In this document: piece after piece, positions 1 through 5,663 of the stretch | Position numbering within the stretch: position 1 is the stretch's first letter | How the letters are laid out: each line of letters begins with the position of its first letter | Virus record (IMG/VR): IMGVR_UViG_3300043570_000258 | Location: 1 to 30,330 of that record | Source of the DNA: a virus | DNA length: 30,330 nucleotides | Reading direction: 5' to 3' (one strand) | Position numbers and translations under genes: made by a program | The notes under the pieces: generated by a model | Told to the model about the DNA's origin: nothing | Databases searched by the model: none | What the model saw: the letters and a program-made list of their open reading frames with translations, nothing else

Positions 1-73
1 TATTGATACTTTGCAGAATAACAATCCCAATGCGACATAGGCTCATCGCTCATCTCTAAATCTGGTATGTGAT
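1..73. repeat. Terminal direct repeat, left copy
   Basis: Bases 1-73 are identical to bases 30258-30330. This is what a circular contig, or a terminally redundant genome cut at an arbitrary point, looks like. A gene reads in frame across the join, so the repeat is one piece of DNA sequenced twice in the assembly rather than a long terminal repeat with its own function. The unique genome is then 30,257 bp. Confidence 0.95.
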
Positions 74-110
74 TTTTTTGGAGATAATCAAACAACTCCT
101 GCTCGCTCAT
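1..110 (-). CDS. Junction-spanning 132-aa protein, N-terminal part (PD-(D/E)XK-like candidate)
   Basis: The ATG lies at 110-108 and overlaps the TAA of the upstream 132-aa gene (TAATG), which argues for coupled translation. The frame stays open to base 1 and continues at 30257 down to a stop at 29969, giving 132 residues. Near the N-terminus the residues HWD (27-29) are followed by an IELK motif (E40, K42). That spacing resembles the D...ExK core of PD-(D/E)XK nucleases, but I see no other diagnostic residue, so the nuclease role is only a suggestion. It is one of the last genes of the replication arm, just before a terminator. Confidence 0.75.
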   Translation of the reverse strand, partial: MSEQELFDYLQKNHIPDLEMSDEPMSHWDCYSAKYQ

Positions 111-508
111 TAGTAAGCGTTGTATAATGTCTCAAGCTCCTGCAACCTACCACGAAGGCAAGAGCCGCAGTTAGTTGGCTTTACCGAATCCTTAAAGACT
201 CGGTTGTAGATTCTATTGACTTCCGTCTGCTCAATGGCGGTCACGGTGTTCCTGCCTCGCATCTTGCCAACAAACTCGTATTCTTCTTTGGTCAAGCACT
301 CTGGCTTCCTGTAACGGAATAGCTTGTTAAGTTTCTCCTTGCGTGCATCGCAACCGCAGTCAACGCCAGTTGCTTCGCTAAACCAATCTACCGCAGCCTT
401 GATGCCTGTGGCAGTTGTGATTTGCTCAATGGTATCACCCAAGCCGCTTGGCTTCTTTGTACGCTTCGTAGGTGTCTTGGCAGTCTTCTTGGATTCGCTC
501 TCTTGCAT
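110..508 (-). CDS. Conserved phage protein with Cys pairs, function unknown
   Basis: 132 aa. The first 20 residues are Lys/Thr-rich and probably disordered. A GLGDTIEQITTATGIK segment (22-37) follows, then a CGC pair near residue 51 (DCGCDARK) and a CGSC pair near the C-terminus. The four cysteines could bind a metal. I recall similar GLGDTIE...DCGC proteins from other Bacteroidota phages, always without an assigned function. The ATG at 508 lies 74 nt inside the end of the sigma-factor gene, and the stop overlaps the start of the junction-spanning gene, so it belongs to the same operon. Confidence 0.85.
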   Translation of the reverse strand: MQESESKKTAKTPTKRTKKPSGLGDTIEQITTATGIKAAVDWFSEATGVDCGCDARKEKLNKLFRYRKPECLTKEEYEFVGKMRGRNTVTAIEQTEVNRIYNRVFKDSVKPTNCGSCLRGRLQELETLYNAY

Positions 509-971
509 TTTTTAGTGTGTTGAAAATTGATCTTGCTGAAATCTTGGTCTCATCCGCTAACGTGCGAATAGACATATCGGTGTTGTGGTATAGTGCAAAT
601 ATCTTTTTGTCGTACCAATGCCAGTCAGTTTGGGTTGACCACACCCTGTCGTAAAGTTGGATGAGTTGCACCTCTGCATCTTCATTGGTGTCCTCGTAGA
701 TAAACTCCTCAAGGATGTCCACATCTACAAACTCAAACCTTGCCCTCTGGCGCATCAGGGTGGCGTACATATTGCGGAGCGTAACGTAGACAAAGAAGGT
801 GTTGACCTCCGTCTCGTTGTACATTATCTTCTCTGCGTCATCAACGTATTTGTACAATCTGACGTACATCTCCTGCACAAGCTCTTGAGCAAGGTCATCA
901 CTCGCTCCAAAGCTCTTGCACATACGAATCCAATCCGTCTGCCGCTTTGCTAATACTGCGAGGAGTCCCAA
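435..971 (-). CDS. Sigma-70-family RNA polymerase sigma factor (phage-encoded)
   Basis: 178 aa. Residues 24-75 (ASDDLAQELVQEMYVRLYKYV and the following helix) look like sigma region 2, with the acidic DDLAQELVQE helix typical of ECF-type factors. Residues 121-161 form a region-4-like helix-turn-helix (IRTLADETKISARSIFNTLKNARE). A linker rich in Asp/Glu joins them. The start is TTG at 971: the first ATG, at codon 17, would cut into the WIRM helix that precedes region 2. It overlaps the 52-aa gene by 22 nt. It probably redirects host RNA polymerase to a later class of phage promoters. A phage-specific target promoter is inference. Confidence 0.8.
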   Translation of the reverse strand: MGLLAVLAKRQTDWIRMCKSFGASDDLAQELVQEMYVRLYKYVDDAEKIMYNETEVNTFFVYVTLRNMYATLMRQRARFEFVDVDILEEFIYEDTNEDAEVQLIQLYDRVWSTQTDWHWYDKKIFALYHNTDMSIRTLADETKISARSIFNTLKNARERIQEDCQDTYEAYKEAKRLG

Positions 972-1108
972 GTGATTTCTACAATTACAACAAACAGAGC
1001 AAATTGCACCGTGTGCATCACAATATCTTCTTCAAGGTAGTCGGTCTTTGACCAGTTAGCCCCTACGATAAGCCCATAGATTGGGTAAAGTCCTACGTTA
1101 AAATTCAT
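950..1108 (-). CDS. Small hydrophobic protein, 52 aa, function unknown
   Basis: The ATG at 1108 overlaps the end of the DnaA-like gene by 11 nt, and the TAG at 950-952 lies inside the start of the sigma gene. It begins MNFNVGLYPIYGLIVGAN and ends with a hydrophobic strand (VQFALFVVIVEITW, about 35-48), a pattern I associate with small proteins of Bacteroidota phages. It could be membrane-associated or simply beta-rich. It fills a gap that would otherwise be the only one in this stretch of the operon, which supports its being real. Confidence 0.7.
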   Translation of the reverse strand: MNFNVGLYPIYGLIVGANWSKTDYLEEDIVMHTVQFALFVVIVEITWDSSQY

Positions 1109-1511
1109 CAAATGTGCGTTTAAGAGTTAGATACAATTCCTTGTATTTAGATAACTCCGCAACGACTTCATTGAGTTTATTTAGTTCCTGCTCCATCGCT
1201 TCAAAGTCGGGCTTGTCAATCGTTGCCATAGGGTTTTCTTCAAGAACGCAGCAGGCTACCTTGTAGTAGTGCTGATAGTCCCCGTAGATTAGTCGGTCTT
1301 TGTGCATCCTTACGGCATAGGCTACCGAGCTATGGTCTTTGTCTATGGCCTCACCCAGTTCGTGGAGCGTGGCGTGGTTGCGGAATGCTGATACGAATGC
1401 TGCTCTTGCAGTAGATTCTTTATGTGCGCGGCTGCCGTTATCAGAAAAGCCCAAGCGGGCGAAGTATTGTTCTTTAGATACTTTTAATTGGCGTATTTCA
1501 AATGGTCTCAT
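1098..1511 (-). CDS. Protein with DnaA domain IV-like helix-turn-helix
   Basis: 137 aa. Residues 46-71 (HATLHELGEAIDKDHSSVAYAVRMHK) match the shape of the DnaA C-terminal DNA-binding domain, including a DHSSV that corresponds to the DHTTV signature touching the DnaA box. No AAA+ domain is present. The C-terminal third (about 104-133) is a predicted coiled coil, suggesting a dimer. The ATG at 1511 shares a base with the upstream TAA (TAATG). An upstream in-frame ATG at 1517 is less likely. It may bind the phage origin, or DnaA boxes in the host chromosome. The fold is a pattern match; the role is inference. Confidence 0.75.
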   Translation of the reverse strand: MRPFEIRQLKVSKEQYFARLGFSDNGSRAHKESTARAAFVSAFRNHATLHELGEAIDKDHSSVAYAVRMHKDRLIYGDYQHYYKVACCVLEENPMATIDKPDFEAMEQELNKLNEVVAELSKYKELYLTLKRTFDEF

Positions 1512-1738
1512 TAGCATTTGCAGCGTTTCGCTCTGCCCTCGTTGTAATTGGTTATTATTTTAGTTATCGGCATAGTGAAGTGCTTGTGATCTTTTAGTCT
1601 TTTGAACTTCATCTCACTCGCCCATTCCACTAAATTGTCATCTTTGTCTTGTACTATGGTGTAGTCCACCACAAGGTAGTCCACTCCATCTACTGCAAAG
1701 CATTCGTACTTTTGAAAGGGGGAGAATATCTGCCTCAT
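1511..1738 (-). CDS. Hypothetical protein, 75 aa
   Basis: I do not recognise this protein. It is rich in aromatic and charged residues (YECFAVDGVDYLVVDYTIV) and looks like a small beta-rich fold ending in a basic, Cys-containing tail (RAKRCKC). The ATG at 1738 overlaps the upstream stop by four bases (ATGA), and its own stop overlaps the DnaA-like start, so it is translated within the helicase operon. Confidence 0.75.
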   Translation of the reverse strand: MRQIFSPFQKYECFAVDGVDYLVVDYTIVQDKDDNLVEWASEMKFKRLKDHKHFTMPITKIITNYNEGRAKRCKC

Positions 1739-2064
1739 AGATTGTCCTCTATTATCCCTTGCAGTCTTTGTATCTCGTAGTGCATCTGCTCGCTATCAAC
1801 TCGCAGCTTGGCGTTGGCAAGGTACATCTCGTTCATCTTACCTTCGGTGAACTGTCGGTAGTCAATGAACTGCTGCAAGAGTAGGTCTGCGTAATGGCAA
1901 CTCATAACGTGGTGCAGGATGTCATCTTGTACCTCTCTGCCTTTTGCTTTGTCTGCTGCTTGCTGCGCCAACCACATCGCAGTACCTGCAAGCATCAACT
2001 GCTTCTCCCTTATGTAAAGGTCGTGGGAGTCATCAGAAGGGTACATCGCTCGCAGGTGTTTCAT
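1735..2064 (-). CDS. Hypothetical helical protein, 109 aa
   Basis: Almost entirely helical by eye, with a QAADKAKGREVQDDILHHVMSCHYADLLLQQF segment in its middle (residues about 35-66) and a C-terminal coiled-coil-like end (LRVDSEQMHYEIQRLQGIIEDNL). It starts 32 nt inside the helicase gene and overlaps the next gene by ATGA. An internal Met at codon 7 is an alternative start. No family is recognised. Its place directly behind the helicase makes a replication accessory role (loader or partner) a fair guess only. Confidence 0.75.
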   Translation of the reverse strand: MKHLRAMYPSDDSHDLYIREKQLMLAGTAMWLAQQAADKAKGREVQDDILHHVMSCHYADLLLQQFIDYRQFTEGKMNEMYLANAKLRVDSEQMHYEIQRLQGIIEDNL

Positions 2065-2965
2065 CCGTTTTAATTGGCAGCAAGTTACGCCCGTTTATTA
2101 CAAAGCCAACATTACCTAACACGCTCTGAAGTATTAAGGGAGTTTCAAGGGGCGTGATGCGCCCTCCCGACTCCATCTCCTTGACTTTGCGAACGTGGAT
2201 GTGGGTGTATATCCAATCGGTTTCGTGGGCTGCAAAGCGGTGAATTACGATTACGCAGTCCGACCGATTGCCCCACTTGCCCCCTCCTTCAATGTCTGAT
2301 GTGTTGGGCGGCATCGCCATACCCTCGTACTTGTGGCCTTTGTAGAATGTCTTGCGCATCGCTTCGGTTACTGGGTGCGCATTGACTATTGTGGTGACGT
2401 TATTCTGATGTGCAAATACCCGAAGGGCAGATGCTACCTCGTAGTGGTATTCGTGCATCCCTGTCTTGCCTAATTTCTTTTGGTCTGTTGATAGGGAGTT
2501 GTAGGGGTCTATCAAAGCACCTGTGTAGTTCCATTCATTCTTGACGGAGTTCATAATCTCAAGAAGTTCAAAGGCGGTAAATAGCCTGTTGCCGTCTATG
2601 AATTGGAAGTACTCGTTGATGAAGTCCAACTTGCGGTACATCATCCCCTCATCAATCCCTTGAATCGGTTTGCATACCAAGAACTCTATCAGCTTGCGCT
2701 TGAGGCTTGGCACTTCGTTCTCGGCCGAATAGATTAACCACTTCTTGCCAAAGTTGTACGACTGCAAAAGCATCAGATAAAGCAGCGTGTGGGTCTTGCC
2801 TACGTTAGCGTGACCGACCACTACGACAAACTCCCCATCTTTGAGTCGCAGGTACTGATCTACTTCATAAACACCGAGCTTGCCAGTATCGTAGTACTTG
2901 CCCTTTAAGGCTCTCTGGAGGTATGGTAACGAAGATTCGTTAGAAAGTAGGTCGGGATGTATCAT
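2033..2965 (-). CDS. RecA-fold replicative helicase/ATPase (DnaB-like)
   Basis: 310 aa. Walker A is GHANVGKT (51-58), a catalytic-type Glu sits in YSAENE (80-84), and Walker B is GALIDPYNSL (149-158). A later NAHP motif resembles the sensor strand of DnaB/RecA-type ATPases. No primase or DnaB N-terminal domain is present, so it is a minimal helicase of the T7 gp4 or DnaB core type. The last residues, ASDVPF, resemble an SSB-type acidic tip. It has its own promoter (2983-3013) just downstream of the terminator of the SSB-like gene, with only about 17 nt between the -7 box and the ATG. Confidence 0.85.
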   Translation of the reverse strand: MIHPDLLSNESSLPYLQRALKGKYYDTGKLGVYEVDQYLRLKDGEFVVVVGHANVGKTHTLLYLMLLQSYNFGKKWLIYSAENEVPSLKRKLIEFLVCKPIQGIDEGMMYRKLDFINEYFQFIDGNRLFTAFELLEIMNSVKNEWNYTGALIDPYNSLSTDQKKLGKTGMHEYHYEVASALRVFAHQNNVTTIVNAHPVTEAMRKTFYKGHKYEGMAMPPNTSDIEGGGKWGNRSDCVIVIHRFAAHETDWIYTHIHVRKVKEMESGGRITPLETPLILQSVLGNVGFVINGRNLLPIKTDETPASDVPF

Positions 2966-2982
2966 TGATTCTGATTGGTGAG

Positions 2983-3013
2983 CAAATATAACAAAATAAT
3001 TGACATAAAAAAA
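2983..3013 (-). promoter_or_regulatory. Bacteroidota-type promoter for the helicase operon
   Basis: On the minus strand TATATTTG (2990-2983) matches the TAnnTTTG -7 consensus. Nineteen bases upstream the -33 position reads TTTT, a weak match to TTTG. The leader to the ATG at 2965 is short and contains ACCAATC. The promoter sits directly after the terminator of the preceding unit. Confidence 0.7.
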
Positions 3014-3030
3014 CCCCTCCGTAGAGGGGC
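3004..3030 (-). terminator. Rho-independent terminator after the SSB-like gene
   Basis: The minus strand reads CCCCTC, TACG, GAGGGG and then seven T. The stem is six perfect base pairs (3014-3019 with 3024-3029), and the loop is a stable C(UACG)G tetraloop of the UNCG class. It separates the SSB-like transcript from the helicase promoter. Confidence 0.9.
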
Positions 3031-3049
3031 TTCACACAACGACCTAATA

Positions 3050-3060
3050 TAAAACCAATC
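3050..3060. repeat. Inverted copy of the TAAAACCAATC leader element
   Basis: TAAAACCAATC occurs here on the plus strand, just beyond the stop of the SSB-like gene. The same 11-mer lies on the minus strand at 3492-3502, in the leader of that gene. The coding region is therefore flanked by an 11-bp inverted repeat, so the 5' leader and 3' end of its mRNA could pair. Confidence 0.6.
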
Positions 3061-3487
3061 AGAAAGGGTCGTTGCGATTTGCGAAATGCTCGGTGTGTGA
3101 TGCAGGAGCAGCACTCTGACCAGTCATCCAAGCGTTAAAGGTCTCTGCGTTGGCAAGGATGGTGTTCACATCGTGTTGCGCAGCACAAGCGTACTCAACC
3201 GCAGCCTTTAGAGCAACCTGTCGGATGATTGAAAGTGAGCGTTCATCGTTATTTTTAGGCGCAGATGGTGCAGACTGGGTGTAACCTCCACCACCAAAAG
3301 CATTGGCTCGTTGGATTTTAACAGTACCCTTTTCGTTCTTGGTGTACTCCACGTCTTCGCCTACGGCATAGGGTGGGGTCTGTGATTTGGCAAAGGCAGT
3401 ACCGAAGTCTCCATTGTCAAAGCGAACCTCAAGCTTGAATAAATCTTGCCATTGGCCTGTTGGGGTGATTGAAATAATTTTTGACAT
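3059..3487 (-). CDS. Single-stranded-DNA-binding-like protein
   Basis: 142 aa. The first 60 residues look like an OB-fold beta barrel (WQDLFKLEVRFDNGDFGTAFAKS). A GGGG/Ser/Pro linker follows, then a helical segment (RSLSIIRQVALKAAVEYACAA), and the protein ends in NRNDPF, close to the DDDIPF tip with which SSB recruits repair and replication proteins. The size and tail fit a phage SSB, but the OB fold is read from pattern only. The ATG at 3487 is preceded by TAAAACCAATC four bases upstream. The gene lies between the 46-aa gene and the terminator, upstream of the helicase. Confidence 0.65.
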   Translation of the reverse strand: MSKIISITPTGQWQDLFKLEVRFDNGDFGTAFAKSQTPPYAVGEDVEYTKNEKGTVKIQRANAFGGGGYTQSAPSAPKNNDERSLSIIRQVALKAAVEYACAAQHDVNTILANAETFNAWMTGQSAAPASHTEHFANRNDPF

Positions 3488-3491
3488 AATA

Positions 3492-3502
3492 GATTGGTTT
3501 TA
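3492..3502 (-). promoter_or_regulatory. TAAAACCAATC leader element before the SSB-like gene
   Basis: TAAAACCAATC followed by TATT and the ATG. Related elements precede the 46-aa gene (3645-3654, ending AATT), the RecE-like gene (27846-27855), the 57-aa gene (29337-29346), the 30-aa gene (29768-29777, one mismatch) and the helicase (2973-2979, core only), and another lies upstream of the 51-aa gene (26911-26920). It is not complementary to the usual anti-Shine-Dalgarno sequence. Confidence 0.65.
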
Positions 3503-3640
3503 GATAAATAGAATTGATTGCTGCTCCAAAACCTCAATACGAGCTTGAAGCTCTTGTATCTTGTTTTGAAGTGCTTGGATTTGTGCTTGTTGCACTTGCA
3601 CCATCTCGGTGTAAACGTCTGAACTGAAAGATAAAGTCAT
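3500..3640 (-). CDS. Coiled-coil peptide, 46 aa
   Basis: The ATG at 3640 lies 23 nt below a consensus -7 box, and the TAA at 3502-3500 runs into the leader of the SSB-like gene. After a short polar start (MTLSFSSDV) almost the whole chain is a Gln-rich heptad coiled coil (VQQAQIQALQNKIQELQARI), ending in hydrophobic ILFI. It is the first gene of its transcript. It may be a small oligomerising partner of the SSB-like protein or of the replication complex. I do not recognise a family. Confidence 0.75.
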   Translation of the reverse strand: MTLSFSSDVYTEMVQVQQAQIQALQNKIQELQARIEVLEQQSILFI

Positions 3641-3662
3641 AACTAATTGGTTTTAAGTTATG

Positions 3663-3693
3663 CAAATATACAACTTATTCTGTTACCAACAAA
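3663..3693 (-). promoter_or_regulatory. Consensus Bacteroidota promoter for the 46-aa and SSB-like genes
   Basis: The minus strand reads TTTG (3693-3690), exactly 19 bp, then TATATTTG (3670-3663), a full match to the Bacteroidota -33/-7 consensus TTTG-N19-TAnnTTTG. The -33 box overlaps the last codons of the RusA-like gene. The distance from -7 to the ATG at 3640 is 22 nt. Confidence 0.85.
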
Positions 3694-4034
3694 CCCGTGA
3701 AGGTTATTTCTGCCGTGTCTTTTGGAATTGTTGTATCGTGTACCAACTTTAGCGACTGGACATAGGTGCGTGAGTCATCCTTTACGCCACCCCAAGTCTT
3801 GAATGCATCCAGAGCAAACTTCACCGCCATTATTGCATTGTCAATATCGTATCGGTAGTTCACCTTGCAATGGATGTGGACATCCTTTATCTCTTGCAGG
3901 TCGTACTGCTCAAGTTGCAGCGTTACCTCTTGGCAATGCTTAGTCTTTGCCTTTGCTCGGACTGTCCAATGCTTGGATGCGTAGAAGGCGTTTAGGCTTG
4001 GAACCTTGCCGACTACGACCTTGTAGCTTTTCAA
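3675..4034 (-). CDS. RusA-like Holliday junction resolvase
   Basis: 119 aa, the usual RusA length. The core motif YDIDNAIMAVKFALDAFKTWGGVKDDSR (62-89) carries the paired acids D63/D65, a lysine at 72 and a DD pair at 86-87. This corresponds to the D-x-DN...K...DD pattern of RusA active sites. PSLNAFYASKHW at the N-terminus matches the family's P-S-x-N opening. The start is TTG at 4034, in a TTGA overlap with the upstream stop; no ATG lies near. RusA would resolve recombination or replication branches before packaging. Confidence 0.8.
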   Translation of the reverse strand: MKSYKVVVGKVPSLNAFYASKHWTVRAKAKTKHCQEVTLQLEQYDLQEIKDVHIHCKVNYRYDIDNAIMAVKFALDAFKTWGGVKDDSRTYVQSLKLVHDTTIPKDTAEITFTGLLVTE

Positions 4035-4288
4035 TTATCGGGGATAAGGTAGCCGCATTGGATGGCGAAGTGCAGGTCTATCTTGGCAATCTCACCCAGT
4101 AGCTCTTGTTCTTTGTATTTCGCCTGTTGGCGAGCGTTGTATGAGTCTTCGCAGTTAGCCATCAGCGTAGCGCACTCCTCAAGGATAAAGTCTATCTTCC
4201 TGCGTTTGGCAGGGTTAGTATAGTACTGCATACTTTCCTGTTGTTGTTTGGCTTCCTTCGCTTGTTGCGCTAATGGTTTGCTGCTCAT
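4031..4288 (-). CDS. Hypothetical helical protein, 85 aa
   Basis: The chosen ATG at 4288 gives MSSKPLAQQAKEAKQQQ at the N-terminus, a basic Gln-rich helix, followed by an NPAKRRKIDFILEECATLMANCEDSYNARQQAKYKEQELLGEIAK segment (about 27-71) that is almost all helix. It overlaps the DUF3310-like gene by 74 nt in another frame and the RusA-like gene by TTGA. No family is recognised. It may be a DNA-associated accessory of the recombination genes around it. Confidence 0.7.
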   Translation of the reverse strand: MSSKPLAQQAKEAKQQQESMQYYTNPAKRRKIDFILEECATLMANCEDSYNARQQAKYKEQELLGEIAKIDLHFAIQCGYLIPDN

Positions 4289-4526
4289 CTTGGCGTTCAA
4301 GTTCAAAATTTAGGTGAGCGATGGCTTTTCTGATGTCATCGCAGATAGGGTTGTGAGGTTTCTTGCCTGCGCGCATTATGTAAGTGAGGGCAGTTCCAAG
4401 ATTGTAATTATCAGGTTGGAAGTCCATCACCACATCCTTCGCCTCTATCTTCAACGTCTTGCCGATGTAGTACTTTGGTGTCATTAGCCAAAGGTACATC
4501 ATCCCAATAAATGTAGATGTGGTCAT
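4215..4526 (-). CDS. DUF3310-like protein (often annotated phage nucleotide kinase)
   Basis: 103 aa. Residues 39-78 (DNYNLGTALTYIMRAGKKP...DDIRKAIAHLNFELE) match the DUF3310 core, in which a conserved Asn/Gly pair is followed by YxxRAGKK and KAxxHLxxE. Some databases call this family nucleotide kinase, but no P-loop is visible and the role is uncertain. The ATG at 4526 is favoured because it lies 19 nt below the promoter at 4546-4575. An internal Met at codon 15 is possible. It is the first gene of the replication arm. Its Ser/Thr-rich tail overlaps the next gene. Confidence 0.7.
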   Translation of the reverse strand: MTTSTFIGMMYLWLMTPKYYIGKTLKIEAKDVVMDFQPDNYNLGTALTYIMRAGKKPHNPICDDIRKAIAHLNFELERQDEQQTISATSEGSQTTTGKYAVLY

Positions 4527-4545
4527 TCATTATTTAGAATCATTA

Positions 4546-4575
4546 CAAATTAGCATAAGGACTTGCGTATGTCAA
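4546..4575 (-). promoter_or_regulatory. Promoter for the DUF3310-RusA unit
   Basis: The minus strand has TTGACA (4575-4570), 17 bp, then TAATTTG (4552-4546). It can be read as a sigma-70-like promoter (TTGACA-17-TAATTT) or as a degenerate Bacteroidota one (TTG, 20 bp, TAATTTG). The distance to the ATG at 4526 is 19 nt, as at the other phage promoters. Confidence 0.65.
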
Positions 4576-4594
4576 TTTTATTTTGTTTTTTTTA

Positions 4595-4606
4595 CAAGTT
4601 AACTTG
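4595..4606. repeat. 12-bp perfect palindrome
   Basis: CAAGTTAACTTG reads the same on both strands. Its AAGTT half-site recurs several times in the following 100 bp, including the adjacent inverted repeat. Confidence 0.8.
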
Positions 4607-4623
4607 ATTAGTTACTTAACTTA

Positions 4624-4641
4624 ATCAACTTTCAAGTTGAT
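4624..4641. repeat. Inverted repeat ATCAACTT/AAGTTGAT
   Basis: Two perfect 8-bp arms separated by TC. The arms share the AAGTT core with the palindrome 18 bp away, as expected for repeated sites of one DNA-binding protein. Confidence 0.8.
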
Positions 4642-4818
4642 ATTAGTTAGTAGTTAGTCAACTCTTAACTTTACCAAACAACTTAAAGAAAAAGAAACTT
4701 AACAAAGAAAAAGAAAGAAGTTGCGTTCTAACGCATCCAAATACCTCAAGGCATAGAACTATACCCTTTAGCGTACAAAGTCTCTTAAAACGCCTCTAAT
4801 GTATCTTAAAGCGTATAA

Positions 4819-5238
4819 TTACTCGGTGAGTTTATCCACCCAACGCTTCACGATGTAGCCACCCACCAAAATAAGCATAAGCAAAACTGCTCCTCCCTCA
4901 AGAGTCCATCCCCTCTGCTTTCGCTCCTTCGTTAGAATCTTGGTTTGTGTAACTCTGATCGTGTCTGGCAAGCACGTTGCCTCAACGTACACCTTTCGGT
5001 CTATGTACTGGAGCTGCAACCTTACCTTGTCTTGGTAGATTGTCGTGTCCTTGTAGAGTTCCAACGTGTCGGTTAGGTACTTTGTCTTGGTGACAATTAC
5101 CGTGTCCCGAACAACTACACTCTGCAGGACGGGTTTCACAGTAGCGCAACTGCTAAGAGCCGCAAGAGTCGCAGTCAGCAGGATTGTCCACATTGCAAGT
5201 CGGTTGGGGTTTGGTTTCAAGGGAGTCAAGCCATTCAT
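4819..5238 (-). CDS. Probable unimolecular spanin (u-spanin) lipoprotein
   Basis: 139 aa. A basic N-terminus and hydrophobic stretch (WTILLTATLAALSSC) end in a lipobox L-S-S-C with Cys31, so the protein should be exported and lipidated. A beta-rich, Thr/Val-rich ectodomain follows (VRDTVIVTKTKYLTDTLELY), and a transmembrane helix near the C-terminus (about 115-131, AVLLMLILVGGYIV) is followed by KR. A lipid anchor plus a C-terminal membrane helix is the layout of u-spanins such as T1 gp11, which fuse inner and outer membranes in the last step of lysis. The ATG overlaps the endolysin stop (TGATG). The spanin role is inferred from layout and neighbours. Confidence 0.7.
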   Translation of the reverse strand: MNGLTPLKPNPNRLAMWTILLTATLAALSSCATVKPVLQSVVVRDTVIVTKTKYLTDTLELYKDTTIYQDKVRLQLQYIDRKVYVEATCLPDTIRVTQTKILTKERKQRGWTLEGGAVLLMLILVGGYIVKRWVDKLTE

Positions 5239-5663
5239 CAAAAGAGGAGGTATTTAGTTTTGCCATTGTGCTTTACTGCTTTTAGGATTTGTTTTCGGTT
5301 CTTGCTACTTGAGTAACTAACGTGAACCCACGATGGCGCAGTATCAGAGCCAAATTCCCAAATGAGTTGGTCAAAGTCTAAATTGTCTTTAATCCAATGA
5401 AATAAAACATCGTTGCCTGCTTCGCACTTGAGGTCGGCAGCCTGCGCTTGAACGTGCTGCGAGGTCTTTGCTCCCCCTACTTTGCTATTCACCGCAGGGC
5501 TGCGGTATGCACTCGTTACTTTCACCGCACCCAATGCGTCTCTTGTGGGTTGTAAGACGTTTTCTGCAAGCGCACGGAGGTTGGGTTCCAAGTGCTTGGG
5601 TAAAGCGTTAGGAAGTCCTGTTTTTGTAGCAGTCAGTTCTTGAAGGGTAAAGTTCTTGGTCAC
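5238..5663 (-). CDS. Peptidase M15A-type endolysin
   Basis: 141 aa with a GTG start. The motif SAYRSPAVNSKVGGAKTSQH (51-70), then D77 in QAADL and H114 in WVHVSY, gives the His-Asp-His zinc site of the M15A (PF08291) family, whose members are D,D-carboxypeptidases or L-alanyl-D-glutamate endopeptidases. The whole protein is one catalytic domain without a cell-wall-binding module or signal peptide. It therefore needs the holin candidates upstream to reach the peptidoglycan. The spanin candidate follows directly. Confidence 0.9.
   Translation of the reverse strand: MTKNFTLQELTATKTGLPNALPKHLEPNLRALAENVLQPTRDALGAVKVTSAYRSPAVNSKVGGAKTSQHVQAQAADLKCEAGNDVLFHWIKDNLDFDQLIWEFGSDTAPSWVHVSYSSSKNRKQILKAVKHNGKTKYLLF

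Larger units (their letters stand above)
4527..4818. other. Repeat-rich A/T-rich gap, candidate origin or control region
   Basis: This is the largest gap in the genome (292 bp), lying between the lysis and replication arms. It holds a 12-bp perfect palindrome (CAAGTTAACTTG, 4595-4606), an inverted repeat ATCAACTT/AAGTTGAT (4624-4641), further AAGTTRA or TTAACTT half-sites up to about 4705, a purine-rich tract (4681-4720) and a hairpin TGCGTT/AACGCA (4722-4735). Three CTTWARCG-like repeats lie near 4767-4815. I find no credible gene in it. The clustered half-sites suggest a replication origin or an operator array. Confidence 0.6.

Noticed and set aside
1-73. Terminal repeat as an integrated-element attachment site or true long terminal repeat
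   Set aside because: A gene continues in frame through the join, and there is no integrase; assembly overlap of a circular map explains it.
2940-3131. A 63-codon minus-strand frame across the terminator and helicase promoter
   Set aside because: It would place a gene through a strong terminator and a promoter, and its sequence is Cys-rich noise out of frame with both neighbours.
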